Of a DNA stretch of 64,000 nt, positions 1 to 8,666 are shown one piece after another (position 1 is the first letter of the stretch; every line of letters starts with the position of its first letter). The notes beneath the pieces were generated by a model. That model did not search any database. It saw nothing but the letters and a program-made list of their open reading frames with translations, and had not been told where the DNA came from. Source of the DNA: Lentzea waywayandensis. GTDB lineage: Bacteria > Actinomycetota > Actinomycetes > Mycobacteriales > Pseudonocardiaceae. The stretch is taken from the NCBI RefSeq assembly GCF_900115955.1, contig NZ_FOYL01000015.1, positions 62,001 to 126,000 on the forward strand, in the 5' to 3' direction. The position numbers and the translations under genes are program-made.

Positions 1-2
1 AC

Positions 3-542
3 TTCTTCCATGTCGACACCGCGCTCGGCAGACGCCTGTACGCGTTGGCGTTCCTAGAGCATGACACCAGGCGCCTGCACATCACCGGCGTCACCACCCA
101 CCCGACGGAGGCCTGGACCGTGCAACAGGCGAGGAACCTCTCCGACGGCCTTGGAACACGGATAGAGTCCCTGCGCTTCCTGTTGCGTGACTGCGACGAC
201 AAGTACGGCGAGGTGTTCGACACCGTCTTCGAAGCCGAGGAACTACGTGTGATCAAGAGTGCGCCGCGAGCACCCCGGATGAATGCCCACTGCGAACGCA
301 TCATCGGCACCATCCGGCGCGAGGTCCTCGACCACATCCTCATCACCGAAGAAGCCCATGCGCGTCAAGTTCTTGCCGCCTACGAAATCCACTACAACAA
401 GCACCGGCCGCATCAGGCCCGCTGCCAGCTACCGCCCGAAGCTCAAGAGCAACCCGCCGCCGTACATGACCGCAAGACCCGCAAGCCGCTACGCACCCGG
501 ATCCTCGGGGGACTCATCAACGAATACAGACACGCCGCATGA
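3..542 (+). CDS. Integrase-core (rve) transposase, 5'-truncated by window edge
   Basis: The reading frame is open from the left edge (position 3) and stops at 540-542. The translation carries the start of a DDE/rve integrase core: FFHVDTALGRRLYALAFLEHDT contains the first catalytic Asp (in HVDTA). The later segment KSAPRAPRMNAHCERIIGTI contains the catalytic Glu (HCERIIGT), followed by the usual HYNKHRPHQ tail. An internal TTG at 45 is only an apparent start. The family catalyses insertion-sequence transposition. No terminal inverted repeat could be located in the 60 bases after the stop, so the element's right end is undefined. It is the first of several mobile-element traces in this island. 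Confidence 0.85.
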   Translation, partial: FFHVDTALGRRLYALAFLEHDTRRLHITGVTTHPTEAWTVQQARNLSDGLGTRIESLRFLLRDCDDKYGEVFDTVFEAEELRVIKSAPRAPRMNAHCERIIGTIRREVLDHILITEEAHARQVLAAYEIHYNKHRPHQARCQLPPEAQEQPAAVHDRKTRKPLRTRILGGLINEYRHAA

Positions 543-617
543 CGTGCAGCGATGACTTTTCGAGCGGCACACGAGTCGCCGGGTTCTCCGACTCCATGCC
601 GTGACGACCTCACCACC

Positions 618-815
618 ATGCTGTACACGCCGGCGCAGGCCGCAGAGATGTTGTCCGTGAAGGAGAGCTGGCTACGCCGCAAAGCGGGCCGTCGCGCAAT
701 ACCGTGCACGATCATCGGCAAGCATCTGCGGTTCTCGCTCGCGGACCTCAGAGGCATCGCCGACGGCGGTGCGCAGGCCGTGCATCCCGCACGAGGACGA
801 CCTCGTTCCCGCTGA
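618..815 (+). CDS. Excisionase-like small HTH DNA-binding protein
   Basis: A 65-aa protein whose first 50 residues fit the MerR/excisionase winged-helix pattern: LYTPAQAAEMLSVKESWLRR, then a wing and IGKHLRFSLADL. Family members bind DNA at attachment sites and bias a tyrosine integrase towards excision, or act as AICE regulators. The ATG at 618 is chosen because the homologous domain begins there; an ATG at 552 would add 22 unrelated residues. It lies about 90 bp before the integrase remnant on the same strand, the usual xis-int order of actinomycete integrative elements. The last 15 residues are Arg/Pro-rich and may be out-of-family, so a small 3' change is possible. Confidence 0.7.
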   Translation: MLYTPAQAAEMLSVKESWLRRKAGRRAIPCTIIGKHLRFSLADLRGIADGGAQAVHPARGRPRSR

Positions 816-877
816 TCAGCGTCTTGAGGGCAAGCACGGAAGCGCTTGCCCTCTTGCGTACACAATGCGTCCATATG

Positions 878-897
878 CCCGTCAAACGTTTGACGGG
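878..897. promoter_or_regulatory. Perfect 20-bp palindrome in the integrase leader
   Basis: CCCGTCAAACGTTTGACGGG reads identically on both strands. Its right edge runs into the Shine-Dalgarno GGGAGG (895-900) of the integrase ATG at 905. A protein bound here, or an RNA hairpin formed here, would occlude ribosome loading. It could be an operator for the small HTH protein upstream. It is not a terminator, since no U-tract follows. Confidence 0.5.
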
Positions 898-904
898 AGG
901 AAAG

Positions 905-2112
905 ATGGCCTGGGTAGAGAAACACGGCAAAGGCTGGCGCGTCCGCTACTGGAAAGACGACGGATCCCTCGGCTCCATCCCCGGCTTCCCCACCAAGAAG
1001 GCGGCCACAGACCACTCCGACACCATGGAGGCCGACCAACGCCGCGGCACCTGGATCGACCCCGCCGCCGGGAAACCTGTCCCTCGCGGAGTGGACCGTC
1101 GACTGGCTCGACGCACTCGACGTCTCACGCAATACCGAGACCCAGTACCGCAGCCTGCTCAACAATCACATCCTGCCCCGCTGGGGCGAGACCTCACTTG
1201 CAGATCGCGGTGGCCGCGTGGGCCAAGAAGGTCCGAGCATCCGGCTACGCCGCCACCACAGTGCAGACGATGATGAAGATCCTGTCGATGCTCCTCGCCG
1301 ACGCCGCCGACGAGAAACTCATCGCCGCCAACCCCATACGACCCCGACGACGCGGCAGGCGTCAACGCACCAAGATGCGCGAGCGCATGTGGGCCACACC
1401 CGAAGAAGCGTTGCGTCTCGCAGACAACGCGGCACTACTTCTTGGCCCCTGGGCCGCGATCCTCATCGCCACGGCCGCGTGGACCGGAGCGCGATGGGGC
1501 GAACTCACCGGACTCCAACGCACCAACATCCACCTCGACGACGGATGCTTCGAGATCGACCCCGACATCGGCGCCCTGCACGAGATCAACGGCCACTTCG
1601 AACTCGGCCCACCCAAGACCGCCGAGTCCGCCCGCACGATCACCCTCCCGCCGTTCCTGATCGACCTGCTACGCGTCCTGCTCGACAGCCACGACCATCC
1701 ACACGCGTTCGTCTCCGCCGAAGGCGAGTACCTGCGCCGTTCCAACTTCGGACGTCGCGCCATGCGCCCCGCTGCCGACGGCAACCTCAACCGCAAAGCC
1801 CCGCCCGTCTGGATTCAACCCGTCAAACCCGGCCTGACTTTCCACGGCCTGCGACACAGCCACAAGACCTGGATGATCGCCGAGGGCGTCCCCGAAATCG
1901 CCCAAGCCGCCCGCCTCGGCCACACCCTCGAAGACAAGATGCAGAAGGTCTAGTCACACATCGCCGCCGAAGTCGAACAACGCCTTCTCCATGGCCTGCA
2001 AGCCAGATGGACCGAAGCCATCACGAACGTTGACAGCGGTTGCTCAGCGCCAAGGTGGCGAACGACCGACTTCCATCCACCGCGTGATGGTCACGTGGAC
2101 CGGCAAACGTAG
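905..2112 (+). pseudogene. Tyrosine site-specific integrase, frameshifted and amber-terminated at the catalytic Tyr
   Basis: Start ATG 905 follows SD GGGAGG. The protein runs in three successive frames: MAWVEKHGKGWRVRYW to about 1070, then NLSLAEWTVDWLDAL to about 1200, then IAVAAWAKKVRASGY onward. Two indels have therefore broken it. The catalytic domain is well preserved: Arg I in GARWGELTGLQ, then HGLRHSHKTWM (H-x-x-R) and RLGHT. The next expected element is the nucleophilic Tyr. The other integrase copy in this window reads DKVQETYSHVA, but here the sequence reads DKMQKV, then TAG (1951-1953), then SHIAAEVEQ. Translation beyond the TAG stays homologous and stops at 2110-2112. Family: AICE/pSAM2-like phage-type integrases. 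It cannot catalyse strand exchange as it stands. Confidence 0.85.
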
Positions 2113-2304
2113 CGAGGCCGGAGGCCGCTTTTGACGCGGTCAGGCAGCCGTCCACGTTGGGGAATAAGAATTAGTGCGGGACGATCGCGAACAACAGCCA
2201 CCACTGGAGGTGATCTCCAGAGTGATGCTGACCTGCAGCCAGTAACGCAGCGCGCTGTGGATCCGACACTCCGTTGGCATTCGAACATCAGCTGCGAGGT
2301 GCGG

Positions 2305-3903
2305 ATGACTGTCCAGTGGGGTGACGTGGCCGGATGGCTCCAAGGCCTCGGCTCGTTGTCCGCGCTGGGATTCGCTGCCGCTGCGGTGGTAGTCACCCGA
2401 CGGACGTATCGGATCGAGTCGGAACGCGACCAGGTGAATGCGGCGGCGCGGGAAGCCCGGACAGCGTTCGACCGGCGGGCGCAGGCCGCGCTGGTGTCTG
2501 CATGGTGGGGGTCGAACGACGACGGGGTCTGGGGCGCGTTCGTGCGCAACGCGTCCGAGACGCCGGTGTACCAGGTGTACGTGACGGTCGTCGGGGCGGA
2601 CGACAGGTCGGACGGGCACAAGTCCCACTATCTCGTCGTGCCGCCCGGCACGTCGACCTTCACGCCGATCAACGGTGACACCGTCGCGGCTCCCGCTCGC
2701 CGGGTGAAGGTGAGCTTCACCGACGCCGCAGGTGTGCGATGGCAGCGCAATCAGTACGGCCGATTGACCGAGCTGCAGTCGACGTTGTGCATCACCGCGG
2801 ACCCCCCTCGCGTCGAGGCGCTGAGAGAGTTCAAGGACGACTTTCTGGCCAGCTACGGCGTCACCGTGGAATTCCGCATGAACCCGCCTGGCTATCTGCA
2901 GCGGGAGTTCGTGGCGGATATCGAGCGGAACCCAGGAACCGACGCCCTCATCTGTCCACACGACTGGCTCGGTGACCTGATCTCACGCGACCTGATCGAG
3001 CCGACGGTGCTCTCCGCCGAGCACCACGCCGCCTGCCCGGAATGGGCGCTCGAAGCACTCACCGTCGACGGCCGCCTCTACGGCTTGCCGACCACGATGG
3101 ACACAGTGGCGCTGTTCCGCAACACCAGGCTCGCGCCGCAGCCTCCGGCAACGTTCGACCAGCTCATCGCGAGCGGACTGACCTTGCGGAACGCGGGGAG
3201 GGTGCGAGAGGTCTTCGCCGTCCGTGTCGGCGAGACAGGCGACCCGTTTCAGATCTGGCCGTTGTTCACCGGTGCCGGCGGATGTCTCTTCGGCCGTCAC
3301 CGCGGTGGCGGCTGGGATCCGACTCGGATCGGTCTCGCCGCTCCAGGATCCGTGGCGGCCTTTGAAAGACTGCGAGAGCTCGGTGAGGCCGGCACGAAGA
3401 TGCTACGACGGTCGATCGGCAAGGAGGAGGCACTGGAGCTGTTCGCGACCGGCCACACCCCATACCTGCTGTCCACTTCGGACGCTCTGAAGGTCCTCCG
3501 CGAGGCTGCGACCCCGTTCGCGATCAGTGCGGTGCCGCCGTTCGCCGATGGAGCAGAACCGGACCCGTTCACATTGGTGCATGGCCTCGTGATGACAAAG
3601 GCAGGCACCAGCAAGATCATCGCGCACGACCTGTTCGCAGACTATCTCACGCATGACCACGTGATCTCAGCACTGGCACAAGGTGTCATCGCACCAGCAG
3701 TGCTCCGAGGGTCGCCGGCGAAAGACCCAGACCTGCAGCAGTTCGTGACATTGTGCGAGGCTGGCACACCCATGCCCTCGTTTCCGCAGATGTACGAGAC
3801 CTGGCGGATTCTCGCGGAAGCCGAGGTCGCCGTGATCGGCGGCGCCTCAGCGGAGGCGACAGCGAAGCACGCGGCGGCGAGGGTGTCGGCTCTCTTCTCC
3901 TGA
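2305..3903 (+). CDS. Membrane-anchored protein with C-terminal solute-binding (MalE-type) domain
   Basis: A 532-aa protein. Residues about 8-30 form one hydrophobic helix followed at once by RRTYRIESERDQ and a charged, probably coiled stretch. A beta-rich region follows (WGAFVRNASETPVYQVYVTV, VVPPGTSTF). From about residue 165 it reads as an ABC-type extracellular solute-binding fold: ADPPRVEALREFKDDFLASYG, ALICPHDWLGDLISRDLIEP, GLPTTMDTVALFRNTRL. There is no lipobox and no ABC permease or ATPase gene nearby. By the positive-inside rule the binding domain may face the cytoplasm, which would make it a sensor and not an importer component; this is inference. Start ATG 2305 has GAGGT upstream; in-frame codons back to 2131 do not look coding. 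An inverted repeat CTGGAG-N5-CTCCAG sits upstream at 2204-2220. It is followed after 10 bp by the GH13 gene. Confidence 0.7.
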   Translation: MTVQWGDVAGWLQGLGSLSALGFAAAAVVVTRRTYRIESERDQVNAAAREARTAFDRRAQAALVSAWWGSNDDGVWGAFVRNASETPVYQVYVTVVGADDRSDGHKSHYLVVPPGTSTFTPINGDTVAAPARRVKVSFTDAAGVRWQRNQYGRLTELQSTLCITADPPRVEALREFKDDFLASYGVTVEFRMNPPGYLQREFVADIERNPGTDALICPHDWLGDLISRDLIEPTVLSAEHHAACPEWALEALTVDGRLYGLPTTMDTVALFRNTRLAPQPPATFDQLIASGLTLRNAGRVREVFAVRVGETGDPFQIWPLFTGAGGCLFGRHRGGGWDPTRIGLAAPGSVAAFERLRELGEAGTKMLRRSIGKEEALELFATGHTPYLLSTSDALKVLREAATPFAISAVPPFADGAEPDPFTLVHGLVMTKAGTSKIIAHDLFADYLTHDHVISALAQGVIAPAVLRGSPAKDPDLQQFVTLCEAGTPMPSFPQMYETWRILAEAEVAVIGGASAEATAKHAAARVSALFS

Positions 3904-3913
3904 GAGAAAGGCG

Positions 3914-5518
3914 ATGTGGATGGCTGAACCGTGGTGGCGGGACGCAGTGGTGTACCAGGTGTATCCGCGCAGCTTCGCCGCATCGGGTTCGAGCGGAGAA
4001 GGTGACTTCCGGGGGATCCGGTCTCGCCTCGGCTACCTCGGCGATCTCGGTGTGACCGCGATCTGGCTCAACCCCTTCTACCCGTCACCGATGCGCGACA
4101 GCGGCTACGACGTGGCGGACTACTTCGACGTCGACCCGAGGTTCGGCACCCTGGAGGACTTCGACGCGCTGGTCGACGCCGCGCGAAACCTCGGCATCCG
4201 GGTGATCATCGACATCGTGCCGAACCACTGTTCCTCAGCACACCCGTGGTTCCAGGAGGCACTGGCTTCGCCACCCGGCGGCCCAGCACGGGACCGGTTC
4301 TTCTTCCGCGACCGGCCGAACAACTGGGAATCGCACTTCGGTGGCTCCGCGTGGACCCAGGTTCCGGACGGCCAGTGGTACCTGCACCTCTTCGACTCGT
4401 CCCAGCCCGACTTCGACTGGCGTCACCCGGACGTCGCCGCGATGTTCGAGCGCGTGCTTCGTTTCTGGCTGGACCGCGGTGTCGCGGCCATCCGGATCGA
4501 CATGGCGAACACGCTCTACAAGGACGCAGGGCTTCCTGACCTCTCGGAGGATGCCGCCACACGGCCGTACTACCACCAGCCGGAGATCCACGCGCTCTAT
4601 CGATCCTGGCGCGCGATTCTCGACTCGTATTCGGCAGAGGAGTTTCCAGGGCCTCGTGGCGCTGTTGCCGAGATCTGGTTCAACCACCCCGACGAGGTGG
4701 TGCCCTACCTGGCGGCGGAAGGGCTGCCACAGACATTCAACTTCAAGCTGATGCGCGTGCCCTGGGCCGCTCGCGAACTGCGCGAGGTGATCGACGAAGC
4801 CCTCGGCCTTGTGCGCGGCTCGACGAGTTCGATGCCCTGGGTCCTGGGAAACCATGACATCACCAGACTGGTCAGCAGGCTCGGCGTCGACCAGGACCTG
4901 ATCCGGGTACCAACGGAGGACTGGCGTCGCGGCACCGCGTCCGTCGACGTGGCGCTGGGTACTCACCGGGCCCGCGCCGCGGCCCTGCTGCTCCTTGCGT
5001 TGCCCGGCAGTGCCTACCTCTACCAGGGCGACGAACTAGGCCTGCCGGAGCACTTCACGATCCCCGCCGATGAGCGCGAGGATCCGACGTTTCACCGCAC
5101 CGATGGGGCGGCGGTCGGACGGGATGGCTGCCGAGCACCTCTCCCATGGTCCGGAAGTGCCGCACCGTTCGGGTTCACCGACCAAGCGGTCCGCACGTGG
5201 TTGCCGCAACCCGACTGGTCCGAGCTCACGGTCGAAAGGCAGTCTGCCGACCCCGGATCCATGCTCAACCTCTACCGAGCAGCGCTCCAGCTGCGACACG
5301 GGCATCCGGCGCTCGGTGACGGCGGCCTGGAGTGGCTCGACCTCGGCCAGAACGTACTCGCGTTCCAACGGGAACCAGGCTTCATGTTCATGCTGAACTT
5401 CGGCGACGCACCCGTTCTGTTGCCGTCGGAACGCCGCGTCGTACTGGCCAGCGGGCCCGTACTGGATGATGCTCTACCTGCCGACACCGCCGTGTGGCTT
5501 GATCTCGGCCTGCGGTAG
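3914..5518 (+). CDS. GH13 alpha-glucosidase (oligo-1,6-glucosidase/alpha-amylase family)
   Basis: A 534-aa (beta/alpha)8 glycoside hydrolase with all family regions: WWRDAVVYQVYPRSF at the N terminus; IIDIVPNH (region I); AIRIDMAN with the nucleophile Asp near residue 196; EIWF with the acid/base Glu near 253; and LGNHD with the transition-state Asp near 315. It lacks a signal peptide, so it should be cytoplasmic and hydrolyse alpha-linked oligosaccharides or a disaccharide such as maltose, isomaltose or trehalose-like substrates. Exact specificity cannot be read from sequence. Start ATG 3914 has GAGAAAGG upstream; an ATG at 3920 is a near alternative. It is very likely co-transcribed with the solute-binding-like gene 10 bp upstream, hinting that the two recognise the same sugar. 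Confidence 0.9.
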   Translation: MWMAEPWWRDAVVYQVYPRSFAASGSSGEGDFRGIRSRLGYLGDLGVTAIWLNPFYPSPMRDSGYDVADYFDVDPRFGTLEDFDALVDAARNLGIRVIIDIVPNHCSSAHPWFQEALASPPGGPARDRFFFRDRPNNWESHFGGSAWTQVPDGQWYLHLFDSSQPDFDWRHPDVAAMFERVLRFWLDRGVAAIRIDMANTLYKDAGLPDLSEDAATRPYYHQPEIHALYRSWRAILDSYSAEEFPGPRGAVAEIWFNHPDEVVPYLAAEGLPQTFNFKLMRVPWAARELREVIDEALGLVRGSTSSMPWVLGNHDITRLVSRLGVDQDLIRVPTEDWRRGTASVDVALGTHRARAAALLLLALPGSAYLYQGDELGLPEHFTIPADEREDPTFHRTDGAAVGRDGCRAPLPWSGSAAPFGFTDQAVRTWLPQPDWSELTVERQSADPGSMLNLYRAALQLRHGHPALGDGGLEWLDLGQNVLAFQREPGFMFMLNFGDAPVLLPSERRVVLASGPVLDDALPADTAVWLDLGLR

Positions 5519-5519
5519 C

Positions 5520-5888
5520 GCACGTCGCCAGCGTCCAAACGGCCTTCCATGCAGCGGGTGCGCTCGGCTTGCCGTTGCGCGTCCGCCGCGTGGAACCGTT
5601 CGGTCACCCGGACCGCGTCGGACTGGAGCAGATCTAGCTGCCGCACCAGTTCCGTGCCCGAATCGCAGGCGGTGACGTACCACCAGGACAGGTTCAGGTA
5701 GGTCTGCACGGACGACGGCAGATCGGTGCCGACGAGCCGGGTGACGGCGTGCAGGGCGCGCAGTTCGCGGGCCGGTCCAGCATGCCGCGCAGCACCTCGG
5801 CCACCTCCGCGAGCTTCGGGGCGACCTCGGCGGGCACCGGCCGCCGAAGCCGCGCACCCGCCGTAGTAGGCAACTCGTCCGAGTTCAT
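5520..5888 (-). pseudogene. Fragment of an unrecognised minus-strand gene, frameshifted
   Basis: From ATG 5888 the minus strand reads MNSDELPTTAGARLRRPVPA...VAEVLRGMLDRPA. It then continues coherently only in another frame as RELRALHAVTRLVGTDLPSS and TYLNLSWWYVTACDSGTELV, followed by a charged helix that ends about where the GH13 gene ends. A one-base indel near 5775 explains the switch. I do not recognise the family; the predicted product is short, helical and soluble. Its start abuts the truncated TPR remnant (5889 onward), so this junction is a patchwork of rearranged fragments and not an ordinary intergenic region. Confidence 0.35.
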
Positions 5889-6741
5889 CGGCCGAGGCGC
5901 TGGACCACTTGCGCCGGTCCCTCGCCCTGGCCGAACACGCCGATGATCGCGGCGGCCAAGCGCATACCCACTACGTCTTCACTTGGGTCTGGCAGCGTCT
6001 GGGCGATGACCAGCAGGCACTTGCTCATGCTCTCCAGGCCTTACAACTGTTCGAAGCCATCGACGATCCGGTGGGGAAAGCCGTTGCGCTCAACGCGACC
6101 GGCTGGCACCACGCCCGCCTCGGCAACTACGACCAAGCTCTTGGGTCTTGCGAACAAGCATTGACGCTGGCTCGTCAGCACGACAACGGCGACTGCGAGG
6201 CCGACGCTCTGAAGAGCTTGGGCTTTATCGCTCACCACACCGGCCGGAACGCTGATGCGGTTGGCTCATATCGCACAGAGTTACAGATCCGCCAGGACAT
6301 CGGCGACATGTACGAGGAAGCCAATGCGCTGGATCACCTGGCACAGGCCCACGCCCTCTTGAGCCATCACCGCGACGCAACCCACCTCTGGCGACGAGCG
6401 GGTCTGCTGCCGAGCAGATCGGTGACGTCACCACTCAGGCACGCACGCAGCACGCGCTCGCGCAGGCTTGTGAGGCGCGAGGGGACGAAGAACAGGCAGC
6501 GGCCCACGCTATCGAATCGTTGCGGCTGCACAGGATGATCGACAACCCGGAGTGGGAAGCTCTCGCTCTGAACTCTGCCGGCTGGCGGATAGCGAAAATC
6601 GGGAAGTACGACGTCGCCGTCGAATACTGCCGCACTGCCCTCAAGTTGTACCGGCGGCACAGCAATGAACGCGGTGAGGCAACGACGTTGATGAGCCTTG
6701 GATACATCGCGCATCGCACGGGGAGCCAGAACGAGGCGGTT
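5889..6741 (+). pseudogene. Remnant of a TPR-containing regulator (AfsR/SARP or NB-ARC type C-terminal repeats)
   Basis: Several tetratricopeptide units are readable: ALDHLRRSLALAEHADDRGG, GNYDQALGSCEQALTLARQH, GRNADAVGSYRTELQIRQDI. After a frame change near 6405 come EQIGDVTTQARTQHALAQAC, MIDNPEWEALALNSAGW and GKYDVAVEYCRTALKLYRRH. This repeat pattern is typical of the C-terminal sensor part of large actinobacterial SARP/AfsR-type regulators. The N-terminal DNA-binding and NTPase parts are missing, with no coding continuity left of 5889. The right end is cut at about 6742, where an antisense IS21 transposase fragment begins. It is non-functional as it stands. Confidence 0.7.
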
Positions 6742-7232
6742 GCGCCCGCCACCGGCCCGAATGCGACAGCGCCCCGACAAGCAGATGCGCGTGCCCGCCC
6801 AGGCCCCACGATGCTGACGGGTCCGGCAGCTCGACCCAGTCCCACTGGGTCTCTTCGCCCGCCGGGTGGGTGATGATCGCTACGTCACGGCCATTCGTCA
6901 CATGACACGGCTCGCAATGCGGGCGCAGCTGGTGACGGCGCAAAGCACGGGTGAATGTCGAGTAGCCGCCCTGGTAACCGAGTTCGCCGATCTCGTCGAG
7001 CAGCGTTGACGCCCACAAGTGCGGGTCGTCGGCCAGCCTGGCCCGGCAGTACTCGATGAACGGCTCGAACGGATCGGCCGCCGAGGACTTTCTTCGACCC
7101 GGGCATCACCTGACCGCTCAGATACCGGCGGATCGTCTTGCGGTCACGCCCGAGATGACGCGCGATCGCCGACACCGACCAGCCTTGAGCACGCAGAGCT
7201 TGAGCCTCCACGTCTTCCTCCAGCGAGAGCAT
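6742..7232 (-). pseudogene. istA: IS21-family IstA transposase fragment, frameshifted and 3'-truncated
   Basis: The minus strand from 7232 encodes an N-terminal HTH typical of IstA (SVSAIARHLGRDRKTIRRYL). After a frameshift near 7095 it continues as AADPFEPFIEYCRARLADD, LLDEIGELGYQGGYSTFTRA and GEETQWDWVELPDP, the beginning of the integrase core with its first Asp. The gene then ends abruptly at the junction with the TPR remnant. No istB is present. Only about the first third of the family's roughly 500 residues remains. The deletion probably came with the rearrangement that truncated the TPR gene. Confidence 0.75.
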
Positions 7233-7334
7233 CCACCCTCCAGGAACGGTCCACGGTGACCAACACCGAAACCGTCACCCGAAGGCATCTGACCAGCACA
7301 AACGACGCGCCGGAAGGACACCCCAACTGGGGAC

Positions 7335-7368
7335 ATTCAGAGAGCAGGACCGGCCCTATTCAGAGAGC
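7335..7368. repeat. Duplicated ATTCAGAGAGC motif, IS21-type terminal repeat
   Basis: The 11-mer ATTCAGAGAGC occurs at 7335-7345 and again at 7358-7368, 23 bases apart start to start. It lies about 100 bp upstream of the istA remnant. IS21-family ends carry several short direct repeats that bind the transposase, so this is probably the surviving left end of that element. Confidence 0.5.
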
Positions 7369-7453
7369 GCCATCAGGCGGACGTCGGCGGGATCTGCGTC
7401 CTGCTCGATCACGATCAAACGTACGGTGAAACTCGGCCACCGCCGCGAGCATG

Positions 7454-8563
7454 TCAGGAGAGCGGCGCAAATGTGGGCGGTCCCTGCCAGGGGGTGTTCC
7501 TGCCGAGTGCGAACGTCCCTTCCTCGGTGGCCGCGTACTTGAGCAGCAGCGAGCTCAAAGAATGGCCGGCGTGCACCTTGTATCCGAGCACGTCCGGATC
7601 GGCTAGCACCGTTCCCCAGGTGTCGGGGTTCTCCTCGGAGGGCAACCAGCCGCAGGTCCAGCCGTCGGCTGTCCGTCCCCACGGGATCATGCCGTTCGGC
7701 TCGGGAAACACCTGCACGCACACCTGCGGCAGGCGCATCGGATTGCTCACCGCCTTGCGATAGGTCCGTTCGATCAGACCAGGTAGCTCCTCCGGCGCCA
7801 CGATCATGATGTCGCAGAACGTCCCAGGCCCGTAGATTTCCATGAACGCGCGATAGTCGGCGGGCAACGCTCCACCGAGTTCTGCCTGCACGACCGCCCA
7901 GTCGATGGACCGTCTGGGTGCCGCGGGTGGCACAAGCGCCGTCAACGCCACGATCGCGTGGTGCGGGTGCTCGTCGGTGAAGCCTGGCTGACCCCAGCCA
8001 GGTACGGACGGAGCCGGCGCCGCCACCGATTCTTCCGGTGTTGGCTGGAAGAACGGCCCGCCACCGAGATCGATGTCGAACGGCGTGCCGTCGAATCGAC
8101 CGGACACGATGTCGTCGAGGAAGGCGCAGACCGGGCCCTCGTAGCTCGTCCAGTGCTCGAACCGCTGATCTGCCACCACGATCGGCCATTTGTTCGGATC
8201 GTCGCCGTCGGTGAGCCAGAAGAACAGGTCGGCCCGATGCGAAACGCCCCACGGTAGGAGGCCGCCGGGTTCGGGGAAGATCGGGTGAGGGAACCGGGCA
8301 GGTTCCTTCTGACGCCAGCCGCGCATGTCTTCGAGACGGTATGCGTAGTAGCCGAGGTACTCGGTGGGCGGTGACTGCACCGCGCCGGGCCGGATGAGCC
8401 GGACGAACGCCTGGAAGCGGCCGTCCGGGAAGATCTCCACGAGGTGCTTGTAGTCGTCGGGCAGGGCCCGTCCGATGGACGACTCGACAGCCGCCCAGTC
8501 GAACTGGTTGACGGTGTTGTCCTCAAGGCCAAGGCGCGCGGCCAGGACACCCACAGTGCCCAT
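7454..8563 (-). CDS. Tandem SUKH (SMI1/KNR4) domain immunity protein, second copy
   Basis: A 369-aa protein with two SUKH domains. Domain 1 (about residues 20-160) has FDWAAVESSIGRALPDDYKH and EPGGLLPWGVS; domain 2 (about 215-365) has IDWAVVQAELGGALPADYRA and EPNGMIPWGRTADGWTCGWL. SUKH proteins are the commonest immunity proteins of bacterial polymorphic nuclease toxins; they bind and neutralise the cognate toxin in the cytoplasm. It lies downstream of the decayed orphan nuclease module on the same strand and is clearly paralogous to the 9228-10334 gene, sharing domain order and the MG-V---A-RLG start. The ORF is intact although its matching toxin tip is broken. Confidence 0.85.
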   Translation of the reverse strand: MGTVGVLAARLGLEDNTVNQFDWAAVESSIGRALPDDYKHLVEIFPDGRFQAFVRLIRPGAVQSPPTEYLGYYAYRLEDMRGWRQKEPARFPHPIFPEPGGLLPWGVSHRADLFFWLTDGDDPNKWPIVVADQRFEHWTSYEGPVCAFLDDIVSGRFDGTPFDIDLGGGPFFQPTPEESVAAPAPSVPGWGQPGFTDEHPHHAIVALTALVPPAAPRRSIDWAVVQAELGGALPADYRAFMEIYGPGTFCDIMIVAPEELPGLIERTYRKAVSNPMRLPQVCVQVFPEPNGMIPWGRTADGWTCGWLPSEENPDTWGTVLADPDVLGYKVHAGHSLSSLLLKYAATEEGTFALGRNTPWQGPPTFAPLS

Positions 8564-8622
8564 GAGATGTTTCCCTCCACATGGTTCGACCCGGCCAACC
8601 TGCGGAGGTCAGGACCTGACCG

Positions 8623-8659
8623 CCGGGTGTGCCTCGGCTGGTCGACGAGGCAAACCCGG
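8623..8659 (-). terminator. Hairpin after the orphan toxin module
   Basis: CCGGGT--GCCTCG and CGAGGC--ACCCGG pair with one internal mismatch around a short loop, just downstream of the orphan nuclease stop. A second inverted repeat, GGTCAG-GAC-CTGACC (8608-8622), follows. There is no clear U-tract, so termination is plausible but not certain; it may instead attenuate read-through into the next immunity gene. Confidence 0.4.
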
Positions 8660-8666
8660 CAATCGA

